Assembly (NCBI GenBank): GCA_002633005.1
Contig: NMRA01000170.1
Location: forward strand, 62,001-126,000
Source of the DNA: Phoronis australis
Lineage: Eukaryota; Phoronida; Phoronidae
Reading direction: 5' to 3'
Length of the DNA stretch: 64,000 bases
Shown: positions 13,701 through 21,319 of the stretch, piece after piece
How positions within the stretch are numbered: position 1 is the stretch's first letter
Layout: each line of letters starts with the position of its first letter
The notes under the pieces: model-generated
Seen by the model: only the letters and a program-made list of their open reading frames with translations
What the model was told of the DNA's origin: nothing
Databases searched by the model: none
Position numbers and translations under genes: made by a program

Positions 13701-16700
13701 AGATTCTTTCTTTTGGGTAAGTTTGATTGAGCGGTGTCTGAAGTTTGAACATAAGTACAATGTGCTGTGGTGTTAGTGGACTTAAATGGAAATTTGTTTT
13801 CATATCAACATATACCTGTGCTAGCTCGCAGGTGTGGCGCCGTGGCGTGTGTGTGAGGCAGGATGGGGTGTGGTGGCAAATAAAATTTGATCAATCCATG
13901 TTATTGGTACTGTTGCTTTGCTATCAATGTACAAGTTTCTTTTTTGCTAAATTGCACTAAATATGTGTGGTCACTTGACCCAATTTATGGCATGCTGGGA
14001 AATAAATTATGATGTTAAAGTGTTTCCACATGCTTTCTACTCTTAAAAAATTAATGCTTTTACTGACTCAGAGTTAAAATCTATTAGGTGCAGGAAAGTA
14101 TGGAACTTTTCAAGTGCAAAAGGTAATGAGTGGGAATTCCCTTTTTAAAATGAAAAGTGCTTTATAATTTCATAAATATTTGGCTAAATATGCAGGCTTG
14201 CCAATAAGGACCTAAGCTTATGGAGTGAAAAGATAAATGTCTAATGTAGAGAAATTCAAGAAAGCAACTATAATGTTTGGTCAGTTATTTACTCATTCAA
14301 TTTGCTGGTTTGTGTAATTTGCAAAACAAACACTGACACTAATTAAGTAGAAATTATACTAATTTTATAAAATGTGCATGTACTGTTCAGATTTCAAGAA
14401 CGTAACAGAAACATTCACCTATCAAATGTAGCATGGTACGGAAATTCTCCACTTATTTTGCACAAAATTGCCAAAATTAACATCTTTCCATTTTTCACAG
14501 GTTGATTATGCAAATTATGGAAAAATTACCATAAATGTTGTTTTAGTGTCTACACAGTGAAAACCACGCTATTGGTAGACTAAATTTTCTTCTCTTTTGT
14601 GTGACGAAATTTGACAATAGAATAGAATTTCGGTTGTCGGCCATATTGTTTGCAAAATAAAATGAATAATTACCTTACACAGTGGAATCTCATCTGTTGC
14701 ATTGTCGAGCCCGTATCATGTTAGGAACAATATCCATTCCAGCCCTGGTAGTGTCACCGTAGACTACCTTGCGGTAGCCAAACCAGAGCAAACTCTAACT
14801 CCTTCTCAACTGGATGGTGCGCTCAACAACGCTCTGAATAGCACTGGGGGTACAACAAAGTTGGGTAATCAACAAATTGATCCTGCCTACACTGATTTTA
14901 AGTCTGCAAGTACCCGTAAGTACCCGTCAATAAATGGTGCTTTGTTAATATTTGTAATTTTCTTAATTTTGATTTTCATCAATAATTCTTTTTAATAGGT
15001 AAATGCTTTTCAGCCTAAATTACTTTGTGTGTAAATGTATAAGAAGAATGCCCTTGAGTGTAGTAATTGTTGAATATTGAATGTCTAAGCCATTCACTGC
15101 AAAAATATTGATAAGTGTTTGACGTTCTTTAATGATACTGTGATAACTAGAAGTTGTGTACGGTGTTTGCATTGAGCATTTACAGTTTGTTAACTCCGTA
15201 ATTATAGTGCTAAACACCGTAATATAGATTGAGTTGTTCTATTATGAACTTTATGGTACACTTCCTTTGATGGTGTGATGCCAACCCATTCCTGGAAAAC
15301 ATGGCGGAACATCGTGGAAACGCAATGTGAGCGTTGACTACGGTTTTGTGTCATATGACAATTTTGTACTTCTGCCACTAAGCTCAGTTGGACTATTAGT
15401 GAGTGAATTGACTGCAGCAAATTGTTAAATCAATGTTTGATGTTCTTATAATATGTAATAAATTGTTATTTGTAGAGACAGGACTGCCAACTTTGGACTA
15501 CTGTGATGAAGGACTCAATGACTGTAGTGGATATGCCATCTGTTTGTCCAAGTCCAATGGTTACACATGTTCATGTAAACGAGGCTACACTGGAGATGGA
15601 GTCAAATGTGACTGTATGTTTCATTCATTTAATTACTGCTGCCATTAAAGTTCAGAACGAGAGTTGTCATTATTGAAGTAATACAGCTTGATGTCTCAAT
15701 ACAATGTTAGTCAGAATTTTTTTACTATGACGTTAAGTAATTAAGATTGTTCATAGAAACTGGTCTCTCTCTTAATAGATTTTCACAAGAGCTGTGAATA
15801 CCATGAACCGTTGATATCACAAACTCCGGTCTGTGTTCCTCCTGTGTAGAGCAGAGTAACTACTATGCTATCAATGACTTCACAGCAATTTAAAACACTG
15901 GATGAAATAACTCAGTCTGAAATCTAGTGTGCCAGTGGTGATGTCACACAAAAGACTGGAAATGGATTACAATAGACTAGATTGGGGTCTGGATCAATTG
16001 TAAACCTCTGTTGTGTGGAGTTGACGCTAAACAAGAGATATTTGATCTATAGGAAGACAGTCCTAAATAGTCACTCTTTCACTATGGCACATCGCATTCA
16101 TTCCTTTTATTTAACTGTTTCAGTGGTTCAGTCTGACCCCATGCTACCCATCATTGTGACCGGGTGTGTGGCTGGAGTCTTACTTCTCACAATACTCATG
16201 GCTGCTTTACTCTGTAACATCAAGTGAGTCCCTCTCATTTATCTAATTGTTCCTACTCGCAGCTCTCACTAAGTTGACAAAGCCAGTAAAAAAGTGCTTC
16301 GCACATTTTTGCAGAATAGCAACCATGCAACAATCATCTTGTCGGTGTACAGGGAGATCAGCCTGAATGTGACGTTCTGCTTGTCTATCCAGTTCCAATT
16401 TTTTTGGACTAGACGGGGTGAATTGATGAAGAGTATGTCCAGGGGACATAATTTCCTGGATCAACAGAATCATTCTGTAGTTATTTGTTTTATTGCCAAT
16501 CATTTGAATGTCCATCCCACTGGACAATGGGCGATGTGACGCCAAGACAAATTCGAAAATAAAATGTAGAATTTGGCTGGTTTAAGTTGCATTGCCATCA
16601 GTTGTGTGGTGCTCAACATGGCTTGTTTTTATGGTTTTTGGCAGAGAATAGTGTGAAGTAACTGTGACAGCTGTAACTCACTCAGTGCAAAACTTTTATT

Positions 16701-18508
16701 TTCCGTAGGAGAAAAAGCCAACGTAAGCATTCTCGTCGCCTCAGGGATCGTCACTTTGCTGAGCCACCAGCCTACTTGAACTCCGGCTACTATGATCACA
16801 TCAGTTTGGATGCACCCTTCAGACAGCCCACCTATCAGTCATTGAAGAAATCAAGCGCTATGCGCGATAACATGATGTCTGTGAGTATGGGACCTAGGAT
16901 ACTAGCTAAACTGAACTCAATGACTAATTAAAAATGCATTAATCTGTTGGAGAAATGTTTTCCAAGCTATATCCTATATTAGGTTATGGTTATCTACATT
17001 GTTGATTCTAATACTATTTCTACCAATTTCGGACAAAAATATCTTTTTTACTTGCCTGTTTTGGCATTTTTACGAGCTTTTAACGATGTTGTGAATTTAT
17101 GAATACCTCTATCTCTTCAAAATATTGTTTCACATTAGCCAAGATGGTGTAGAACTGGATGATAATAAATCATGCTATTACAATAAAATGTGAAAATAAA
17201 TTCTGCTTATACTCCTCATTGTGTCCTAAACTCTGGTAAATTTTCATCAAACAGGTGATTCTGAAGTTTTGCAGAACTGTAACGGTTCTCATACAAAATT
17301 GAAAACTCGGAAAGAGTTGTACATGGCGTCTGAGCCATAGAGGTACCAGCCATACAATGCCTGGCACAGATAGTTTTAGCTTTAACATATTGAATAATAA
17401 CGTATTCAATGAATTCTAACAAGACATTATTACCATGATGACTAGTAGTTTTACTGTCAAGTTATGTAGGACTCTAGAAAACATCAAAATGTGACCAACT
17501 TTGGCAAATCATATCTCAAAAATGGCCAATTAGATTCGTGTTTAACTTTCAGACACCGTGCTTGATGCACTTTTCCAAAACTGTGTCAGGAATTGCTTTC
17601 AAGGTGTTCGTCTTTTGCATGTGGGGCTATAATTTTTCAAGAATTTTATGTAAAAAAATTGAAAGTATCAACAACTAAAACCAAATGGTGTCTTAGAAAA
17701 CTGTATCAGCGTTTTTGAGATTTCATTTTAAATATTTATATCAAATAAAATTTTGTCATGTTACTGATACCGTTGTCTGTGATAGCACCTGTTTCTTTCT
17801 TGTTAAATTTTACAGAAAACACACTGTCATGTGACCCAGTTATTGACAGATTTGTATGAACTTAAAAAGCAAAGTCTACAGGGCTTCTACTCAGTTCAGA
17901 AATACATACCTTTACTGAGTAAAAGTCTATAGTTATTTAAATTCTGTACTTTGCTAAATGCACATATTTGTGGATAAGGTACTAGTAAAATTACTGTAAT
18001 TATGAGTGAACATTTTTGGTTTGTTTCATATGTAACGATTTCTAGTATTTTGTTATCCGGTTTATTGCCGGTTATTGCTATTATTAGTATTGAAGCCTCG
18101 GTCACAAACACACTTGTGAGTGGCTTCAAACACTGTGCTTGATTTTTGGACCATTTCTCAGTTACATGCATTTTAAGGTGGCAAACGAGAATCCGATGTC
18201 TGTAAGCCATTCTTAAATTTGTAGTCAAGTCAATGGTTTTGTCCATGATTTTTATGAACGCCTCAGTACAAAATTCCATCATCTCGAGACAAAGAATTTT
18301 TTAGAGCAGGTGGCAGCCATTTATGTACCATGACAACATACTGTTCTCTTTAATGTATACTTCTGATGGCTTAGAGGTCATTACGCAAATAAAGGCACCT
18401 GCTATTCGGATACAAAATACCTTTTGACGTCTGATGAACGTGTGCTAGATAAGTGGTACTTATTGCCTTTTGGTTTTTATCTTTCAGAATCCCAGCCCTC
18501 GCATTTAA
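256..18508 (+). CDS. Large mosaic membrane protein (EGF-LamG-HYR-CCP-GCC2/3-mucin-SEA-EGF-TM), 5' end outside window
   Basis: Multi-exon gene, 5' truncated by the window edge. Exons read from splice sites: 256-389, 1467-1721, 2148-2316, 3158-3343, 3851-4158, 4644-4784, 5464-5559, 5843-6052, 6514-6651, 7548-7662, 8119-8285, 8567-8740, 9703-9864, 10325-10483, 10807-10986, 11393-11602, 11840-gap, 13658-13716, 14683-14915, 15476-15613, 16124-16223, 16709-16880, 18488-18508. Except across the gap, every junction keeps the frame, and most ectodomain introns are phase 1, typical of shuffled extracellular cassettes. Order and content resemble the SVEP1/polydom group in the HYR-CCP-GCC2/3 part, but a mucin repeat, SEA, TM and tail follow, so the protein ends in the membrane. 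Inferred role: cell-surface adhesion, barrier or receptor protein. No orthologue is recognised for the full architecture. The gap and the exon just after it are the weakest parts. Confidence 0.8.
817..860. repeat. (ATT)n microsatellite
   Basis: About 14 ATT triplets with one C interruption inside an intron of the membrane-protein gene. The poly-Ile reading frame over it is an artefact. Confidence 0.95.
2148..4158 (+). CDS. Pentraxin/laminin-G-like (concanavalin-fold) domain, three exons
   Basis: Exons 2148-2316, 3158-3343 and 3851-4158 join in phases 2 and 2. The product begins with K-F-P-V-G near a buried-strand segment, contains F-T-L-L-M-W-V-R, then [20 protein letters not shown] and L-T-I-G-L-Y-P-G, the strand order of a LamG/pentraxin jelly roll of roughly 170 residues. 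A Cys-rich tail ([10 protein letters not shown]) closes the third exon like half an EGF. The pentraxin Cys pair is not at its usual positions, so LamG-like is the safer name. Likely a ligand- or glycan-binding module. Confidence 0.75.
2478..2580 (-). repeat. tRNA-derived SINE relic (B box visible)
   Basis: On the minus strand a good pol III B box, GGTTCGAGTCT, sits in a T-arm-like context (CCTGGGTTCGAGTCTCGG). No complete tRNA fold is visible and the A-box side is only weakly recognisable, so this is a tRNA-derived repeat head inside an intron, not a tRNA gene. Confidence 0.45.
4644..5559 (+). CDS. HYR (hyalin repeat) domain, two exons
   Basis: Exons 4644-4784 and 5464-5559 encode one HYR domain. 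The start P-V-F-T-F-C-P-N-D matches the family opening P-x-hydrophobic-x-C-P, the middle has P-I-A-T-D-N-V-G, and the second exon has the conserved V-P[13 protein letters not shown] and D-N-C closing motifs. HYR is an Ig-fold adhesion module found next to CCP and EGF domains in hyalin, SVEP1 and related proteins. The intron between them has phase 1. Confidence 0.85.
5843..6052 (+). CDS. CCP/Sushi domain exon
   Basis: Single phase 1-1 exon of 70 codons. It opens [10 protein letters not shown], the usual start of a complement control protein module, and ends T-W-N-F... P-A-C, with four main Cys plus an extra G-A-C that may pair differently. It follows the HYR domain, the same order as in SVEP1-type proteins. 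Confidence 0.8.
6514..8285 (+). CDS. Linker module with furin-type site R-R-R-R-S (three exons)
   Basis: Exons 6514-6651, 7548-7662 and 8119-8285. The first predicts an amphipathic helix ([12 protein letters not shown]) flanked by Cys. The second carries C-D-I-E-S-G, a Cys, then K-R-R-R-R-S-T-G, a classic proprotein-convertase site, followed by a beta-strand V-Q-F-E-Y-Q-V. The third has another helix, [10 protein letters not shown], and ends C-D-E-G...C leading into the GCC2/GCC3 repeats. The Cys residues on both sides of the basic site could hold the cleaved halves together. Module family is not firmly recognised; similar segments lie between CCP and GCC2/3 in SVEP1-like proteins (inference). 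Confidence 0.7.
6818..6978. repeat. Fold-back (palindromic) MITE-like element
   Basis: Near-perfect inverted arms at 6850-6875 and 6903-6927 (cores AACAGTGGCCA and TGGCCACTGTT). Similarity continues outward through a gacatg/cacgtc stretch to ATTTAAAT on both sides. The whole could form a long hairpin of about 160 nt. It lies in an intron of the membrane-protein gene. Confidence 0.6.
8462..8530 (-). repeat. tRNA-derived SINE head (A and B boxes)
   Basis: Minus strand shows an A-box-like TGACTCAGTGG followed by tctaatGG and, about 45 nt later, a B-box-like GGGTCCAAACC. The spacing matches a tRNA-derived pol III promoter, while the anticodon region is not a functional tRNA. Placed only 36 bases before the 8567 exon. 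Confidence 0.55.
8567..10483 (+). CDS. Three GCC2/GCC3 (ephrin-receptor-like) Cys repeats
   Basis: Exons 8567-8740, 9703-9864 and 10325-10483, each phase 1-1 and each one repeat of about 54-58 residues. Shared pattern: C-P-x-G-x-Y/H/R... C-x2-C-x3-F/Y... C-x2-C... T-T-A/S-S-x-G-S-T... D-x-C. This is the tyrosine-protein-kinase ephrin-receptor-like repeat found in SVEP1, SCUBE and similar proteins, where it mediates extracellular interactions. The third exon has a tandemly duplicated splice acceptor just upstream; the downstream copy at 10323-10324 is the one that keeps the frame. Confidence 0.88.
9255..9407. repeat. 13-bp tandem repeat (GTATATTCAAGTT)n
   Basis: About 11.8 almost identical copies of a 13-bp unit in an intron. 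Because 13 is not a multiple of 3, the frame rotates through the repeat, so the open frame across it is not a gene. Confidence 0.97.
10244..10346 (+). repeat. 52-bp tandem duplication of a splice acceptor
   Basis: Two adjacent copies, from 10244 and 10296, each carry the same catttcatttCAG acceptor and the first codons of the third GCC2/GCC3 exon. They differ at one visible base (ggtTacc versus ggtCacc). Confidence 0.9.
10807..11602 (+). CDS. Two CCP/Sushi domain exons
   Basis: Exons 10807-10986 and 11393-11602, both phase 1-1. The first has the pattern N-C...F-S-C...S-F-C...P-P-T-C-E. The second reads C-P-P-L-A-N-N-G-N, then L-K-C, K-C and V-W-E-G-T-E-P-I-C. Trp and Gly positions fit the complement control module. 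They lie directly before the mucin-like repeat and so form the membrane-distal side of the stalk. Confidence 0.87.
11840..12516 (+). CDS. Mucin-like Thr/Ser repeat exon (14-aa units), cut by gap
   Basis: Exon starts after the acceptor at 11838-11839 and runs into the assembly gap. After a short lead it encodes about 15 units of G-S-T-A/V-T-M-K-P-T-V/M-A-E-T-E. Thr, Ser and Pro make it a probable O-glycosylated stalk, and it precedes a SEA domain as in transmembrane mucins. At DNA level the units alternate in both sequence and synonymous codons (gttgca...ggttcg then gtggct...ggatcg), giving an 84-bp higher-order repeat. The true unit number is unknown because of the gap. Confidence 0.85.
12517..13380. 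other. Assembly gap (864 N)
   Basis: Run of N starting inside the minisatellite, so the gap is almost certainly caused by the repeat. Its real length is not known. It probably hides more repeat units and possibly the first part of the SEA domain. Confidence 0.99.
13658..13716 (+). CDS. Possible SEA-domain N-terminal exon
   Basis: A 59-base stretch between a TTGTTCTAG acceptor and a GGGTAAGT donor, open only in phase 0 ([12 protein letters not shown]...). It ends in phase 2, exactly what the next exon at 14683 needs. The helix-like sequence fits the first SEA helix, but the preceding junction lies in or near the gap, so this is tentative. Confidence 0.4.
14683..14915 (+). CDS. SEA-like domain exon with G-S-V-T-V motif
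   Basis: Exon between the acceptor ttaccttacacAG and the donor CCC/GTAAGT. It contains [12 protein letters not shown], the SEA strand with the G/S-V-x-V self-cleavage site (Gly 14747-14749, Ser 14750-14752), then [15 protein letters not shown], the usual second helix, and a final strand. SEA domains in mucins break at this bond and stay together non-covalently, allowing shedding. Here it follows the mucin repeat and precedes EGF and TM, the same order as in membrane mucins. An alternative acceptor at 14742 is possible. Confidence 0.7.
15476..15613 (+). CDS. Membrane-proximal EGF-like exon
   Basis: Phase 1-1 exon. Sequence [16 protein letters not shown], then [17 protein letters not shown] is a complete six-Cys EGF of the G-Y-x-G-D-G type. 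It sits between SEA and TM, as in several membrane mucins. Confidence 0.88.
16124..16223 (+). CDS. Transmembrane helix exon
   Basis: After the acceptor ttaactgtttCAG the exon encodes [11 protein letters not shown], then about 22 hydrophobic residues ([18 protein letters not shown]) and a Lys. With [11 protein letters not shown] at the start of the next exon as a stop-transfer signal, this gives a type I single-pass topology. Confidence 0.9.
16709..18508 (+). CDS. Cytoplasmic tail exons with Tyr motifs; gene stop
   Basis: Exon 16709-16880 encodes a basic juxtamembrane stretch followed by Y-L-N-S, Y-D-H-I and Y-Q-S-L. Y-D-H-I (16791-16802) and Y-Q-S-L (16833-16844) are separated by 10 residues, fitting Yxx(I/L)-x6-12-Yxx(I/L). 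Y-L-N is also a Grb2 SH2-type motif. The last coding exon, 18488-18508, follows a ttatctttCAG acceptor and adds only N-P-S-P-R-I before TAA; phase 0 matches. The signalling role is inferred from the motifs alone. Confidence 0.8.
17460..17800 (-). repeat. Dispersed repeat, copy 1
   Basis: In reverse orientation it matches stretches of 58130-58640, for example atttatatcaaataaa, cattacgtag-like gttatgtaggactct and catatctcaaaaatggcc. It lies in the last intron of the membrane-protein gene. Family not identified. Confidence 0.6.
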
Positions 18509-20055
18509 TGCTGTGTGGTCTTAGTGGAGATTATATGAAGGCTCTATGGCCTTTGTGGAGATGAAAAAATCAAATGAAGGTTTTGTCGTTTAGAATGTAA
18601 TGCTATACTAACATATTACACTTTTAGTTGACTATTTATCATTAACATCCTATACAGCAGTGTAACCTATTCTTCTTGTTTGTGGCATGAACATGTACAC
18701 AGGAACACTTTCCTTTGTTTTTTACCAGTTTTGTTCATATAATGTCAAAAGATGTCCATTACAATTAAATGAAAATTGCAGTCTGTGTGTAAAATGTTTT
18801 TTCTTATCAGGTTTTTGGAGTTCATAAAAATGACGTTCATTTCTGAGAACTTGTGGCTGCCATTTTATTGGTGCCTCACTGGGATTTCTTCTGTTCATTA
18901 CTGTAATTGTTCTGTTTCGAAATCATTGTTGTTCACAGGTCTGGCAATGTTTGTCTTTTAAGTCAGCATTAATTTTCTCTTGCAGCATTGAAAATGTTTG
19001 TAACTAAGTCCTAATGGAGTTTTGCCTCGGCCTTGTAATGCTTGTGTAATACGGGTGGTTCCTTGTGTATAATTCTGTGATATTCGGCCATTTTTTATAC
19101 AGCCATTATGATTTTGCGAACTCGTCATAGATATGTTGATGCAATTGCGAAACTTTTCGTGCCATAAATGCATTCCATTTTATTCAAATGTCTATATATT
19201 CAAAGTGCCTGTGTTTTTGCACTGTCCTGATAGTTTTGTCAATCAAGGGTTTATAAAGCAATTATTCCTGGTCTAAGAATCGGGTCATAATTAAAGTGTC
19301 ATAATGCTGCCTTTACAAATATGCTTAATATATGCTTGTAGAATTTTGTTGAACCTGGTGTCTCATTGTCTTGGGGTTAATGGGTTGGGTTACTGAAAAA
19401 GGGCGTTTTCTACTGAAATTCTTGGTTTTCCCCAATCATTTTTATCTGAGGTTGGAAGCAGGCACCTGTGATCTCTTTCAAATTACACTAGAAAGCAAGT
19501 CTCAATTGCATTTTCTTAATGAAATTATGCAGAGGCATATCCATATTTGATATACTGATACGTGGTCTGTCACGGAAAAAGGTTTTCATATATGAAAGCA
19601 ATATTTGTATGAAATTAATTCAGAAATAAATGATCTCATGTCCAAACAGAAGAAAAAAGAGTAAAAAGACCGACCAACACAAAGGAAAAAGCTATTTAAT
19701 GAACGTGGCGTACAAAGTTCAAATATTTTTAGTTTTTAAACTTCAAATGCTATTCAAGTGGGTAAATAAGTGTTATTGCTTCTCAAATTCTTTAGATTTT
19801 GGAAATTCTGGCTGCCCTGCAGTTGTGGCTCCTCAACCAGGTGGTTATGGTGTTAGTGTGGAAACATTCCAAGTGGTGGCGTGATTGTGAAAGTGTTCCC
19901 CAGGTCCAATTCAATTGATGCTGTATTGAAAATGACAGGAACACAAATCGTGTCACCATTAATTGTTTGTTTACATAAGTTGCACCATGATAGATAACAT
20001 TTGAATGATTGTATTGGTCTGATTTTTTATTAATAAAGCACTTTATACAGACTTA
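18509..20055 (+). other. Probable 3' UTR of the membrane-protein gene
   Basis: No convincing coding signal on the plus strand after the stop. Candidate polyadenylation signals AATAAA occur at 19625-19630 and 20032-20037 (the latter inside ttattaataaagcac). The UTR end is a guess. A TTTATT at 20026-20031 could serve the convergent minus-strand gene. Confidence 0.4.
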
Positions 20056-20266
20056 AATGTTTTTATGACCCATGTATACTGGGCCTTAAAGTAAAGTAGA
20101 TTTGGCGATCAGCAGGGTTGGAGTACCTTTATGTTGATCACAACACAACATCTGAGTAGAGTTCAACAACGCTATTACTTTGCTAAAAAGCAAGCCTTCG
20201 CGAGATGTTGGCGTGTATTTTAAATGAGACCACCATGGTTAATGCTTGATTTTTTCTCATTGCAAA

Positions 20267-20324
20267 ATGGCTACTGAACTCTGCCCAGCCCTTGTGGGAG
20301 GCCTACTTCTAGTCCTACTTTCAG
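20267..20324 (+). CDS. Possible signal-peptide first exon or 28-codon small ORF
   Basis: ATG in a good context (caaaATGG) begins M-A-T-E-L-C-P-A-L-V, then G-G-L-L-L-V-L-L-S-G, a textbook signal-peptide core. TCAG/GTATTT at 20321-20330 could be a donor. Read straight through, the frame stops after 28 codons. No matching downstream exon was found, so this is only a candidate. Confidence 0.25.
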
Positions 20325-21319
20325 GTATTTCAGTAAAAATTGAAAGATTCTGAAAGTTTTAACCTTCACTTTCGTCGACCAAGAAGCGTGGAGGAAAGTT
20401 TAAAATTGACAAACCAGTGTTGTGCCATCAAAGGGCATGGCGACTACAACACAAATACTCTAGGTCATATAAGGCCGAAAGACACTTCGCGTGAAATACA
20501 CATTACGGTAATTCTTCACTTATTACCACGCAATATTGCGAACAAGTGAAATTGATTTTTACAAATTTGTCAACCAAAATAAATATTAAGAAATTTTTAG
20601 TCACTTTTTAGCTTTTTTGTACTGTGTAGATATAAAATGTCATTTGGTTCTAAATTTCCGTAATTTGCAGGAATAGAAAAATGACCATTTTTGGGCGAAA
20701 TAACTGAAGAATTAGAACGCAGTAAATGCACAAAAATTGTTCACAGACAGCAATGACTTAGGCACTTATTTACTTACGTACAGTAATTCCTACACTAACA
20801 TGATTTTCGATGGCATTTCTTACAAAGGTCCGCCGTGCGGACCCTAGTTGATACAAAAGCCGACCCGTCAGACTTAAGACTACACGTACGAGTCGGATTT
20901 TGCGACTTGGCTGGGTTCCGACTATTGCGGTTTTTAGGTCAAAATATAGTACAGAAATGGACCGTTCGGTAAACTTTCTCACCAAAAATCAGACAATATT
21001 ATTCCATTCTACCATGGTTTGTGTTGTACAGGTGTCGTGAAACAACATTAATTGCACAGAACCCGAGTGGGTTTGTTGGAGCAAATTTGTTATTATCTAT
21101 TTAATGTGGATGGTCGTTCTACTGGAATCGTATATTAATAACAATCGTTGGACAGTCATGAAATGGTTTCCGAATTTCAATGTTACTGTCATGTTCGTAA
21201 ACCTACTGGGCATTTTGCTGGAGGACGCCAGTTCGTCGGCGCGTTGTAATGATGACCGAAAAAGCTTGATAGTGACAATAAACAATTTGTGGTCTTTGTT
21301 CATGCGATATACACTCAGG

